Positions 33,333-41,740 of a stretch of 64,000 nucleotides of DNA are shown here, in pieces. The position numbers and the translations under genes are program-made. Origin of the DNA: Parabacteroides massiliensis (lineage in GTDB: Bacteria > Bacteroidota > Bacteroidia > Bacteroidales > Tannerellaceae); the NCBI RefSeq assembly GCF_900155425.1, contig NZ_LT700189.1, positions 372,001 through 436,000 on the forward strand, given 5' to 3'. Each line of letters opens with the position of its first letter. Within the stretch, counting starts at the first letter, position 1. Under the pieces are notes generated by a model. It was not told the DNA's origin. It saw only the letters and a list, made by a program, of their open reading frames with translations, and searched no databases.

Positions 33333-35255
33333 TTACGCCGGGAGAGGAGATTGAACGGTGATCACCTGCCCGTTCTCCCGGATATATTCGTATAGCCCCT
33401 TGTAGAAGGCGTGTCGTGTCAGTGTCGGTGCGTCTCCCAAGATCATCAGTTTCATGCGGGCGCGGGTGATGGCGACGTTCATGCGGCGCAGGTCGCCGAG
33501 GAAACCGATCTGTCCTTTGTCGTTGTCGCGTACGAGGCTGATCATGATCACATCGCGCTCCTGGCCCTGGAAGCCGTCTACGGTGTGGACGGTTATCAGG
33601 CGGCGGAAAGGTTTGAAGAAAGCGTTGCGCTTGATCAGTCCGCGGATATATTGAACCTGCGATTTGTAAGGCGAAATCAGTCCGAAGTCGATGCTTTCGT
33701 CCAAGACTCGTTCCTTGCCGACCTTTTCGATATATTTTTGCAAGGTCGAGACAAGCAGTGCCGCTTCGTCTCTGTTAATACGGCTCATGCTGTCGGCGAG
33801 CTGGTCTTCTTCGAAATGGCAGTCTGCCGTGTCGAGCCAGACGACAGGCGTATCGAACTCCAAGATGCCGCGATGCTTGACTTCCGGTGCGGATTGCAAC
33901 TCGTCATGGTAGAACCAACGGGAAGGGAAACGCATGATGTCCTCGTTCATCCGGTACTGCGTTTTCAGAAGCGAGACAGTTTCGGGCTTCCGGTCAGTTA
34001 TTTTTTGCATCAAGGTGTGATCCAATCCGCCGCGTGCCGCTTCCATACATTTGATGGTAGGAGGGAGCTGGTGATGGTCGCCTGCCAGAATGACCCGGTC
34101 CGCTTTGCCGATCGCGATCCAGCAGGCGGCTTCGAGAGCCTGGGCAGCTTCGTCGATAAAAAGAGTCGTGAAGTTGCGGTTGGTCAACACCCAGTTTGCC
34201 GATCCGACCAGCGTGCAGGCTACGACACGCGCCTCGTCGAACAGTTCCGTGTCGATCTTCACTTCCAGTTCTGTCGCCCGGAAACGGAGACGCGAGAGAC
34301 GGTTACGGGCCGTTTCTTTCTCACTGTGGCTCTTTTTGCGGAGGTTGGATTGTATTTCGCGGATCGCCTTGCGGATTCCCCACAATTCGGCATAGTCGGG
34401 ATGCGATTCGAAACGCCGTTCATAGGTGAAAGAAAGCATCTTGTCGTTTACACGTGTCGGATTGCCGATACGCAGGACATGGATGCCGCGATCCACCAGT
34501 TTTTCGGATATCCAGTCCACGGCCGTATTGCTTTGAGCACAGACCATTACCTGGTTTTCCCGGTGCAAAGTCTCATAGATGGCTTCCACCAAAGTGGTCG
34601 TTTTGCCGGTTCCGGGAGGGCCGTGTACGATCGATACGTCTTTTGCCGCCAATACGTGGTTGACCGCCTCTTCCTGCGATAGGTTCAGCCAGGGAAAGCG
34701 CATGGGGAAAAGCGTACGCCGGCCGACGGGAGTTTGGCCTAACAAAACATCACGCAAGTAGGCCAGCCGGTTTCCTTTCGCTTGGATAACGGCAGACAAG
34801 GCGTTGAACATCATCTTGTAGCTGGTCTCGTCGAAATAAAGCTGAACGCCGATTTCGCCTGCCTTCTGTATCTCCATAAGTGCGTTAGGAGAGGGCAAAA
34901 CTACGACCATCCGGTCGTCTTCCACATAACTGATGACGGTCGTGAAGTTCAGGTATTCCGGTTTTCCGCCTCCTTTTGTCGTGAAGAAGCAGACCGGACG
35001 GCCATATTCGAAATTGTGTTCGATCTCTTTGTCTTCCAGCCGTTCGATTTCGACGACAAGCTGGTTCAGGGAATTATAGTAGTTCTTTCCCGGTACGACA
35101 GGATACCAGCACAGTCCTTGCTGGATGCGGCGGTGTATGCCGGCTTGCTCGGTTTGCTGGCGATACATCTCTTTTTCATATTCGAATTCTTTCTGCAGAA
35201 GCTCGTACTGATGTTGCAGGTCTGCTGTCGGAGTCTTGAATTGAGTCGTCATCAT
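33333..35255 (-). CDS. SF1 superfamily helicase, Upf1/IGHMBP2-like
   Basis: ATP-dependent DNA/RNA helicase of 640 residues from ATG 35255 (an upstream TTG overlaps the -7 element and is rejected). Order: a beta-barrel-like N-terminal region, Walker A VHGPPGTGKTTTLVEAIYE, motif II LFIDEAAQALEAACW, motif III AGDHHQLPPTIKC, QYRMNEDIMRFPSRWFY, and motifs V/VI TVHTVDGFQGQERDVIMISL and RRMNVAITRARMKL. This is the Upf1-like SF1B arrangement, and the length is normal for bacterial members annotated as AAA-domain or IGHMBP2-family. Its physiological substrate in bacteria is not known. It stands alone on its strand. Confidence 0.92.
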   Translation of the reverse strand: MMTTQFKTPTADLQHQYELLQKEFEYEKEMYRQQTEQAGIHRRIQQGLCWYPVVPGKNYYNSLNQLVVEIERLEDKEIEHNFEYGRPVCFFTTKGGGKPEYLNFTTVISYVEDDRMVVVLPSPNALMEIQKAGEIGVQLYFDETSYKMMFNALSAVIQAKGNRLAYLRDVLLGQTPVGRRTLFPMRFPWLNLSQEEAVNHVLAAKDVSIVHGPPGTGKTTTLVEAIYETLHRENQVMVCAQSNTAVDWISEKLVDRGIHVLRIGNPTRVNDKMLSFTYERRFESHPDYAELWGIRKAIREIQSNLRKKSHSEKETARNRLSRLRFRATELEVKIDTELFDEARVVACTLVGSANWVLTNRNFTTLFIDEAAQALEAACWIAIGKADRVILAGDHHQLPPTIKCMEAARGGLDHTLMQKITDRKPETVSLLKTQYRMNEDIMRFPSRWFYHDELQSAPEVKHRGILEFDTPVVWLDTADCHFEEDQLADSMSRINRDEAALLVSTLQKYIEKVGKERVLDESIDFGLISPYKSQVQYIRGLIKRNAFFKPFRRLITVHTVDGFQGQERDVIMISLVRDNDKGQIGFLGDLRRMNVAITRARMKLMILGDAPTLTRHAFYKGLYEYIRENGQVITVQSPLPA

Positions 35256-35273
35256 TCTTTGTTTAATCGGGCG

Positions 35274-35281
35274 CAAACTTA
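35274..35281 (-). promoter_or_regulatory. -7 element of the helicase gene
   Basis: TAAGTTTG on the minus strand, 19 bases before the chosen ATG at 35255. Confidence 0.5.
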
Positions 35282-35346
35282 CATAAAAAAACGCAATCGG
35301 ATAGGGGTTTTTCGCCTTTCCGATGTCATTAAATCGAACAGATGGC

Positions 35347-35354
35347 TATCTTTG
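35347..35354 (+). promoter_or_regulatory. -7 element of the glycine-zipper lipoprotein gene
   Basis: TATCTTTG, 34 bases before the ATG at 35388. A much longer open frame running in from 34782 is only the shadow of the helicase gene, as this promoter confirms. Confidence 0.55.
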
Positions 35355-35387
35355 TTCATTAATTTGGAAGGATTAAAATTGAAGAGT

Positions 35388-36050
35388 ATGAAAAACAGAG
35401 TTCTGTATGCGATCATATCTTTGTCGGTTCTGACAGGATGCGGTTCGATGAAGAATATGAGCCGGGAAGACCGGGCAGGCGTAGGAGCCCAGATAGGTGC
35501 TTTTGTCGGATGGCTTTTCGGCGGAGCGGTCGGAAATGCCATAGACGATGATATCGGCGGCGACATAGGGGCGTTTGTCGGGACGGCGGTAGGAGGAATC
35601 GCCGGTGCGCAGATTGCAGCAAATACAGGCGACAATGTCAGAGTGGAGAAAAGGAATCCGGGAAATTATACGCCGTCCTCTCATGTTCTCCTTCCCGATT
35701 TGCAGATCGAAGACATCCTATTGGAAGAGGATAGCCTTACTCGCGACAACAAGATCAATGCAGGCGAAACCTGCCGTATCTCCCTCGTGATCGTGAACAA
35801 CAGTTTTCAGGATGCTTTGGACGTAGAACCGATAGTGAAAGTCAAGAAGGGCAAATACCTGAGACTGTCCGAGCCGGTCAAGATTGCAAAAATCACCCGC
35901 GATGACCGTATCACCTATAACGTCACGGTGCAGGCCTCCCCGAAGTTGCGTACGGGTGAAGCTGTGTTCAGTGTCCGCCTGGAAGAAGGGCGTGGCAACG
36001 GCACGGAAGAGGAAACCTTTACGGTCAAAACTGCCGGTGGCGACAAGTGA
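35388..36050 (+). CDS. Glycine-zipper lipoprotein
   Basis: 220 residues. A lipoprotein signal (MKNRVLYAIISLSVLTGCGS, lipidation at C18) is followed by a glycine-zipper domain (about 30-80) with repeated GxxxG spacing: VGAQIGAFVGWLFGGAVGNA and GGDIGAFVGTAVGGIAGAQ. Such segments insert in or span membranes. The C-terminal half (about 100-215) is an Ig/CARDB-like beta-sandwich: LPDLQIEDILLEEDS and AGETCRISLVIVNNSFQDAL suggest a NEW3/CARDB-type fold. The function is unknown; outer-membrane association is inferred from the signal. The gene is alone on its strand and convergent with the next small gene. Confidence 0.8.
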   Translation: MKNRVLYAIISLSVLTGCGSMKNMSREDRAGVGAQIGAFVGWLFGGAVGNAIDDDIGGDIGAFVGTAVGGIAGAQIAANTGDNVRVEKRNPGNYTPSSHVLLPDLQIEDILLEEDSLTRDNKINAGETCRISLVIVNNSFQDALDVEPIVKVKKGKYLRLSEPVKIAKITRDDRITYNVTVQASPKLRTGEAVFSVRLEEGRGNGTEEETFTVKTAGGDK

Positions 36051-36054
36051 TATC

Positions 36055-36345
36055 TTATCCGATGAGAGAATAAAACATCCATACAGAAAGGAGGACGAAT
36101 AAAACAAATATGGCTAAAAGTAATTTTATTTTGGATAGATGGTTGGCATCTGCTTTTTCTTTCTCTATAGTCCTTTTTCGAATTTCTTTCATTTCTTCAA
36201 CGGATGTATTGGGCAGTTGAGTACTGTTCCCGATTCCCATGAGCCTGTTTCGGGTTTCCTTTAGGCGTTCTCTGCTTAATTTCCGGAGCTCGCGGTTCTC
36301 TTTGTCCCGTTGTAACATATCATTTATGCAGCCTAAAGTTCCCAT
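36055..36345 (-). CDS. Small hypothetical protein with C-terminal transmembrane helix
   Basis: 96 residues from the ATG at 36345; an in-frame ATG ten codons upstream is possible but close to the promoter. The first 70 residues are highly charged and helical (RDKENRELRKLSRERLKETR), and a single C-terminal helix (IKLLLAIFVLFVLLSVWMFY) makes it look tail-anchored. I do not recognise the family. A TATATTTG element 28 bases upstream and absence of overlap with neighbours support a real gene. It ends five bases from the convergent lipoprotein gene. Confidence 0.65.
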   Translation of the reverse strand: MGTLGCINDMLQRDKENRELRKLSRERLKETRNRLMGIGNSTQLPNTSVEEMKEIRKRTIEKEKADANHLSKIKLLLAIFVLFVLLSVWMFYSLIG

Positions 36346-36372
36346 AATGTATTGATTATTTATTAGATGAAA

Positions 36373-36380
36373 CAAATATA
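36373..36380 (-). promoter_or_regulatory. -7 element of the small membrane protein gene
   Basis: TATATTTG on the minus strand, 28 bases upstream of the ATG at 36345. Confidence 0.5.
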
Positions 36381-36474
36381 CGTTTTTCTGTCGGGTATTT
36401 TCTTTAAATTAAAGAAATAGTTCAAATTATCTATGTTCTGCAATCGAAATATCTATGTTTTAAAAAGGATATCT

Positions 36475-36482
36475 TATCTTTG
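36475..36482 (+). promoter_or_regulatory. -7 element of the cysteine desulfidase gene
   Basis: TATCTTTG. It overlaps an in-frame TTG at 36480, which therefore cannot be the start; the ATG at 36513 is used. Confidence 0.55.
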
Positions 36483-36512
36483 TACCGATTAAAGTCAAAG
36501 AATATCTATATC

Positions 36513-37805
36513 ATGGATAAAACAACTCAAACACAAATCATTCAACTTATACATCAGGAAGTGATTCCCGCTATCGGCTGTACGGAACCGGTTGCGGTCG
36601 CATTGGCTGCCGCTAAGGCTGCCGAGACATTAGGCTGCAGGCCGGAGAAGACGGAAGTATTTCTGAGTGCCAACATCCTGAAGAATGCGATGGGCGTTGG
36701 AATACCCGGAACCGGAATGGTCGGGTTGCCGATAGCGATCGCTTTAGGCACGTTGATCGGGAAGTCTGCTTATGGCCTCGAAGTCTTGCGTGACCTCACG
36801 CCTGAAGCGCTTGCCGATGGAAAGCAGATGATCGAGGAGAAACGGATTCATATCGCTTTGAAGGAGAATGTCGACAAACTCTATATCGAAGTGATTTGTT
36901 CAGCTGGAGATGAAACGGCGCGGGTGATTATCTGCCATGAACATACGAATATCGTGTATGTGGAGAAGAATGGCGTGGTCTTGGCAGACCGGAGGAAAGA
37001 GGATGTTGCCTGCGACACTTCGGGCGGTGAAGACGAATTGAGGCTCTCTTTCTCTACCGTGTATGAGTTTGCGATGGAAATGCCGCTCGATGAGATACGT
37101 TTTATCCTGGAGACTGCCGATCTGAACCGGAAAGCGGCCGAGGCCTCCATGAAAGGTAATTTCGGCCATACGGTCAGCAAAACCGTTTCCGGCGCATACG
37201 GGCGTAAATATATGGGCGAGTCAGCCTATACCCACATGTTAGCAATGACGGCCGCCGCCTGCGACGCCCGCATGGATGGTGCCATGATCCCGGTGATGAG
37301 CAACTCCGGCAGTGGCAACCAAGGAATTGCAGCGACACTTCCCGTCCTTTCTTTTGCCGAAGATATCGGATGTTCGGAAGAGCAGTTGATTCGCGCCCTG
37401 ATGTTGAGCCATCTGATGGTCATCTATATCAAACAAAGCCTGGGACGTCTGTCCGCTCTTTGCGGTTGCGTGGTGGCTGCCACGGGAGCCAGTTGCGGCA
37501 TTACCTATCTGATGGGGGGTAATAAGGTGCAGATTTCCTATGCGATCAAGAACATGATCGGCAATATCACCGGTATGATTTGCGACGGGGCAAAACCCAG
37601 TTGCGCCATGAAAGTTTCCAGTGGCGTTTCGACTGCGATGCTATCCGCGCTGATGGCAATGGAAAACAAGGTGGTAACTCCGGTCGAGGGCATTATCGAT
37701 GAGGATGTCGACAAGTCGATCATCAACCTGACTTCCATCGGTTCCAAAGGTATGGAAGCTACCGATAAACTGGTGCTGGATATTATGACCGGAAAATCCT
37801 GCTAA
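36513..37805 (+). CDS. L-cysteine desulfidase family protein (CyuA/UPF0597)
   Basis: 430 residues, matching the UPF0597/CyuA family of oxygen-sensitive [4Fe-4S] enzymes that break L-cysteine into pyruvate, ammonia and sulfide. Conserved segments are IPAIGCTEPVAVALAAAKAA, NAMGVGIPGTG, SNSGSGNQGIAATLP, and the cysteine-bearing LCGCVVAATGASCGITYLMG and ICDGAKPSCAMKVSSG, which supply the probable cluster ligands. The protein is cytoplasmic. The gene has its own promoter and is followed 13 bases later by the AlkZ-like gene. An L-serine dehydratase activity is possible since the folds are related, but the motifs favour cysteine. Confidence 0.88.
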   Translation: MDKTTQTQIIQLIHQEVIPAIGCTEPVAVALAAAKAAETLGCRPEKTEVFLSANILKNAMGVGIPGTGMVGLPIAIALGTLIGKSAYGLEVLRDLTPEALADGKQMIEEKRIHIALKENVDKLYIEVICSAGDETARVIICHEHTNIVYVEKNGVVLADRRKEDVACDTSGGEDELRLSFSTVYEFAMEMPLDEIRFILETADLNRKAAEASMKGNFGHTVSKTVSGAYGRKYMGESAYTHMLAMTAAACDARMDGAMIPVMSNSGSGNQGIAATLPVLSFAEDIGCSEEQLIRALMLSHLMVIYIKQSLGRLSALCGCVVAATGASCGITYLMGGNKVQISYAIKNMIGNITGMICDGAKPSCAMKVSSGVSTAMLSALMAMENKVVTPVEGIIDEDVDKSIINLTSIGSKGMEATDKLVLDIMTGKSC

Positions 37806-37818
37806 CGAAATTGAGAAT

Positions 37819-38874
37819 ATGCTGACCGATATCCGTCTGTTGAGTCATCAATTGGCAAAACCCTGGTTCAAGAACCCGAAAGACTTGGTTGCCTGGATGG
37901 GAGCTATCCAGGCACAAGAATATACGATGGCGAAATGGGCGGTCGGGACTCGTTTGAAGTCTTCTTCGTTGCAGGCGGTGGACGATGCGCTTGCAAAGGG
38001 GGAAATCCTGCGTACCCATATATTGCGGCCGACTTGGCATTTCATAGCAGCAGAGGATATCCGCTGGATGCTGCAATTGTCGGGAGACCGTATACGGACA
38101 GCCTTCGATTCCTATGCAAAAAGCCGGAAGATGGAGATAACCGGAAGCTTCTATGCAAAAGGTTGCAGCTTGCTGGAACGATTGTTGGGTGGAAACAAGA
38201 GCCTGACAAAGCAGGAATTGGCGGATGAGTTCGGTCGGGCAGGGATCGAGGCGGACAATCACTTGATACATTATTTTCTGGTCCGTGCCGAAACGGATGG
38301 TTTTGTGTGCAGCGGGGTAGATAAAAACAAGAAGCCGACCTATGCTTTGCTGGAAGAACGTGTGCCTCCTGTGAAAGAACTCAACCGCGAAGAGGCGCTC
38401 GCCCGGCTGGCTACCTTATATTTTCAAAGCCATTCCCCGGCCACATTGCCTGATTTTGTCTGGTGGTCCGGCTTGACGGCGACCGAGGCACGGCATGCGG
38501 TTGCGTTGATCGAAGGCGATCTGCTTGCCGAAAAGTTTGATTCGGAAACTTTTTACCTGCATGCAACTTGCGACTTGAAGGCCCGTTGCCGGAAAGTGTT
38601 GCATCTGTTGCCCTCGTATGATGAATATCTGATCAGTTATAAAGACCGGACGACCGTTATGCTGCGCGAACATCATCCTAAAGCATTCAATACTTTCGGT
38701 ATCTTTTACCCCGTAATCCTGTATAATGGCCGGATCGTCGGCAATTGGAAAAAAGATTCGAAAAAGAAAGCACTTGCTGTCGAAACGTCTTTGTTCGATG
38801 AATCTTTCGATCTTCCGGAAGATTTGCTGAAAAAGGCAGTCGATTATTATTGCTCTTTCCACACCCAAAAGTAG
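37819..38874 (+). CDS. Winged-helix DNA-binding protein, AlkZ-like DNA glycosylase family
   Basis: 351 residues of the HTH_42/AlkZ family. AlkZ unhooks interstrand crosslinks and removes bulky alkylated bases using a QxQ motif; here GAIQAQEYTMAKWAVG contains Q31-A-Q33 in the expected place. Other family segments are LRTHILRPTWHFIAAEDIRWML, FVWWSGLTATEARHAV, HLLPSYDEYLISYKDR and a C-terminal barrel (RIVGNWKK). Three tandem winged helices are expected. It probably shares a transcript with the cysteine desulfidase gene. That it has glycosylase activity is inferred from the motif; some relatives use QxD and differ in substrate. Confidence 0.82.
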   Translation: MLTDIRLLSHQLAKPWFKNPKDLVAWMGAIQAQEYTMAKWAVGTRLKSSSLQAVDDALAKGEILRTHILRPTWHFIAAEDIRWMLQLSGDRIRTAFDSYAKSRKMEITGSFYAKGCSLLERLLGGNKSLTKQELADEFGRAGIEADNHLIHYFLVRAETDGFVCSGVDKNKKPTYALLEERVPPVKELNREEALARLATLYFQSHSPATLPDFVWWSGLTATEARHAVALIEGDLLAEKFDSETFYLHATCDLKARCRKVLHLLPSYDEYLISYKDRTTVMLREHHPKAFNTFGIFYPVILYNGRIVGNWKKDSKKKALAVETSLFDESFDLPEDLLKKAVDYYCSFHTQK

Positions 38875-38878
38875 GGAT

Positions 38879-38902
38879 TCCACACTCGGCTGTGGATTTT
38901 TT
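38879..38902 (+). terminator. Intrinsic terminator after the AlkZ-like gene
   Basis: TCCACA-CTCGGC-TGTGGA followed by TTTTTT, four bases after the stop codon. Confidence 0.75.
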
Positions 38903-39118
38903 ACACACTTTCCCCAATCCGTTCCACACTTCTCCGATTTCTTCTGTATGAAGTGTGCCGCTTTTATAGGCTTGTATATCAGTTGTTTGTTTTTTTAATG
39001 TGTCTTCTTCCCCGTTTCCGGCACGTCCTTTGCTGTTTCTTTACCAGAATTAGATATTATCCTTCCCGAGATATTGTTTTCTGATTGGATATTTGATTAG
39101 AAAAAGCTTATCGATATT

Positions 39119-39153
39119 AAATCCGCTTCGCCTGTGAAGGTAAAGCGGATTTT
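39119..39153. terminator. Bidirectional terminator before corA (3' side)
   Basis: AAATCCGCTT (39119-39128) pairs perfectly with AAGCGGATTT (39143-39152), with T-runs available on both strands. It serves the minus-strand corA gene, ending six bases from its stop. The remainder of 38903-39118 shows no gene. Confidence 0.75.
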
Positions 39154-39158
39154 TCAGT

Positions 39159-40085
39159 TTAGAACCATTTGATCTTCCTGAAAATGAAGAACGATAAGGC
39201 CGATAGCGTGATGGAGACCATGACGATGATGGCGAAACCGTGCGGCATGTTCTCTCCGTAGATCGGGACGTTCATGCCGTAGAAGCTGGCGATGAGGGTG
39301 GGGACCATCAGGATGATGGAGATGGAGGTCATGCGCTTCATGATGGTGTTCACGTTGTTGGAGATGATGGAGGCGAACGCATCCATCGTACCGGTCAGGA
39401 TGTCGCTATAGATATTGACCGTGAGGTGCGCCTGTTTCAACTCCGTTTCCACATCTTCCACCAGTTCGTTGTCCATATAGGCCGGTTCCTGGAAAATGCT
39501 TTGCAGTTTGCTGAGCATCACTTCGTTGCCACGGATGGAGGTGTTGAAGTAAACCATGCTCTTCTCTAACTTCATCAGGCGAAGCAGGTCTTCGTTGCGG
39601 ATACTCTTTTCCAGTGCTTTTTCGGCGTGCGCCACCTCGTTGTTGATTTGTTTCAGATATTTCAGGAACCATACGGCAGACGAATGGATCAGCCGCAGGA
39701 TCAGGTCGTATTTATGACGTACGACGACTTCTTTGCGGCGGGTATACCGGATAAAGTCCGGTATCAGTTCCGTCTTGTAGTAGCAAACGGATATGATGAT
39801 TTCATTGTTTGTCATAATTCCCAGGGGAATGGTCGTGAAAGGAATACCCTGTTCCTGGCTCTGCACCGGAATCCGAATGATGGTCAATAACCAATTTCCC
39901 TCATATTCGATACGCGGGCGTTCGTCCGTATCGGCAATATCGCTTAAAAAAGATTCGGGAACATTGAATTGGTTTGTCAGGTAATGGATATCCTCTGCCG
40001 TAGGGCATTCTACATTGATCCAGCTGTTTGGAAGCCATTGGTCTTTTTCCACAAAGCCGGCTTCACAATAAAGAAAAGTTCTCAT
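39159..40085 (-). CDS. corA: CorA family magnesium transporter (first copy)
   Basis: Pentameric Mg2+ (Co2+) channel subunit of 308 residues. It has an N-terminal cytoplasmic funnel, a long stalk helix (about 150-245) and two C-terminal membrane helices. The first ends in the signature YGMNVPIYGENMPHG, the GMN filter, and the basic end is FIFRKIKWF. It lies downstream of a TACCTTTG element and a leader of about 125 bases with no recognised riboswitch. A second, longer CorA paralogue is at 45.3-46.4 kb. Confidence 0.93.
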   Translation of the reverse strand: MRTFLYCEAGFVEKDQWLPNSWINVECPTAEDIHYLTNQFNVPESFLSDIADTDERPRIEYEGNWLLTIIRIPVQSQEQGIPFTTIPLGIMTNNEIIISVCYYKTELIPDFIRYTRRKEVVVRHKYDLILRLIHSSAVWFLKYLKQINNEVAHAEKALEKSIRNEDLLRLMKLEKSMVYFNTSIRGNEVMLSKLQSIFQEPAYMDNELVEDVETELKQAHLTVNIYSDILTGTMDAFASIISNNVNTIMKRMTSISIILMVPTLIASFYGMNVPIYGENMPHGFAIIVMVSITLSALSFFIFRKIKWF

Positions 40086-40216
40086 TATTGCCTCCTTTCG
40101 TTTTTGTCAACGTACAGAGGCCTTGCTGTTGTACCCCTGTGCGTTACTTGTTACTTTCTGTTTCTGTTTCTCGCGGAATACTGTCGTCCATAATTTATCA
40201 TTACTTTTTACGGCTG

Positions 40217-40224
40217 CAAAGGTA
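40217..40224 (-). promoter_or_regulatory. -7 element of the first corA gene
   Basis: TACCTTTG on the minus strand, predicting a leader of about 125 bases. It directly abuts the terminator of the upstream MATE gene. Confidence 0.55.
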
Positions 40225-40226
40225 GA

Positions 40227-40263
40227 AAAATCCGCCGATAAATGTGTTCCGGAAGCGGATTTT
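40227..40263 (-). terminator. Intrinsic terminator after the MATE gene
   Basis: AAAATCCGC (40227-40235) pairs with GCGGATTTT (40255-40263); on the minus strand the stem is followed by a T-run. It starts three bases from the MATE stop. Confidence 0.75.
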
Positions 40264-40265
40264 TG

Positions 40266-41609
40266 TCAAGTCCGTGAGATTGCATATCTGCGATAACGGT
40301 AATAGGCGATACCTGCCAAATCAGCCAGGAACCAACCGATAGGTATAGACCACCAAATACCGGTGGCCCCAATGGAGGGAATGGATGCCAGCCGATAAGA
40401 AAGGACGACACGTGTACCTAAAGACAGAATGGTAAGCACGACGGACATTCCCGGCATACGGATGGCCCGGTAGTAGCCGTAAAGGAGGAACAAGATACCG
40501 ATACCTAAATAGAAAGTTCCTTCGATGTGCAGATATTCTGTTCCGATACGAAGTATTTCTGTCTCGTCCGGGCGGACGAAAATAAGCATCAAAGGCTTGG
40601 CAAAAAAGAAAACCAACAGCGAGATGACAAGGGAAAAGACGACCGTTATAAGAAATGCGCTGCGTACTCCCCGGCGGATGCGATCCCCTTTCTGCGCTCC
40701 GAAATTTTGGGCGACAAAGGTGGAAAAAGCATTCCCGAATTCCTGGACGGGCATATAGGCGAAGGAGTCGATCTTGACTGCTGCGGCGAATGCGGCCATG
40801 ACGGCCGTACCAAAACTGTTTACCAACCCTTGCACCATCAATATTCCGAAGTTCATCACGGATTGTTGGACGCAAGTCAGTGTGGAGAAAGAAGTGATTT
40901 CTCTCAGGCTGGAACGGTCGAAGCGCATATCTTCCCGGTGTAATCGCAGTTCGGGACGGGTTTTATAGGTATACAGCAAGATACCGGAGGCCGCCGTTCC
41001 TTGTGCGATAACCGTTGCGGCCGCTGCTCCTTCGAGGCCTTGATCCAGGACAAGAATAAGAAACAAATCAAGCCCGATATTCAAAACGACCGATACAGCT
41101 AAAAACCATAAAGGTGTTACCGAATCGCCTACGGCCCGAAGCAACGCCGCATAAAAATTATACAGGAAAGTAAAAGCTATTCCCCAGAAAATGATCCACA
41201 GATAGTTACGCATCAACGGATAAATATCATAGGGAACTTGTAACCATCGCAAAATCGGATCGAGGCAAAGGAATACGGCTACATTCAGCAAAACAGTCAC
41301 CGTGCCGATCAGCAGGAAAGAAACATAGATGCTACGTCGCAAGGCGGACAGGTCGCCGGCTCCGTATTGCAGAGAGAAAACCGTACCGCTTCCCATCGAC
41401 AACCCAAGCAGGATAGAGATCAGGAAAACCATCAAGGTATAGGCGGAACCGACTGCTGCCAACGCATTTGCGCCGATACATTGTCCCACGATCAACGTAT
41501 CGGCTATGTTGTAGCATTGTTGTAAAAGCGATCCTGCCAGCATCGGCAATGTGAATTGCAGCAGGGTGGTGGTTATACCTCCTTGTGTAAGGTCTCCTTT
41601 CCGTAACAT
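40266..41609 (-). CDS. MATE family efflux transporter
   Basis: Inner-membrane cation-coupled multidrug or metabolite exporter, 447 residues, 12 predicted helices. The start GGITTTLLQFTLPMLAGSLLQQCYNIADTLIVGQ is the MATE N-terminal signature, and the second half repeats it as SFSTLTCVQQSVMNFGILMV with VQEFGNAFSTFVAQNFGAQ. It closes with an Arg-rich YRYRRYAISRT. It belongs to the DinF/MepA-like branch by overall look. Its promoter at 41648-41655 and its own terminator make it a single-gene unit. Substrates cannot be predicted. Confidence 0.92.
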   Translation of the reverse strand: MLRKGDLTQGGITTTLLQFTLPMLAGSLLQQCYNIADTLIVGQCIGANALAAVGSAYTLMVFLISILLGLSMGSGTVFSLQYGAGDLSALRRSIYVSFLLIGTVTVLLNVAVFLCLDPILRWLQVPYDIYPLMRNYLWIIFWGIAFTFLYNFYAALLRAVGDSVTPLWFLAVSVVLNIGLDLFLILVLDQGLEGAAAATVIAQGTAASGILLYTYKTRPELRLHREDMRFDRSSLREITSFSTLTCVQQSVMNFGILMVQGLVNSFGTAVMAAFAAAVKIDSFAYMPVQEFGNAFSTFVAQNFGAQKGDRIRRGVRSAFLITVVFSLVISLLVFFFAKPLMLIFVRPDETEILRIGTEYLHIEGTFYLGIGILFLLYGYYRAIRMPGMSVVLTILSLGTRVVLSYRLASIPSIGATGIWWSIPIGWFLADLAGIAYYRYRRYAISRT

Positions 41610-41647
41610 TGTCAGCTCTTTTTATCCGTAAGTCTTGTATGAGTTTG

Positions 41648-41655
41648 CAAAAATA
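41648..41655 (-). promoter_or_regulatory. -7 element of the MATE gene
   Basis: TATTTTTG on the minus strand, 39 bases before the ATG at 41609. Confidence 0.45.
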
Positions 41656-41740
41656 CGAATTTAATCAGATAATCATTCTTTCGGGATTTCTGTAACCGGC
41701 CGGAATGGCGCCGAGCTTTTGTTTTGGGGTAGAATGAACG

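Noticed and set aside
34782-35387. Long N-terminal extension of the glycine-zipper lipoprotein
   Set aside because: It is antisense to the helicase gene, lacks a promoter, and would bury a clear lipoprotein signal; a -7 element lies just before the ATG at 35388.
40086-40211. Magnesium riboswitch in the corA leader
   Set aside because: The 125-base leader shows no M-box or mgtA-type architecture, and no compact set of helices could be drawn with confidence.
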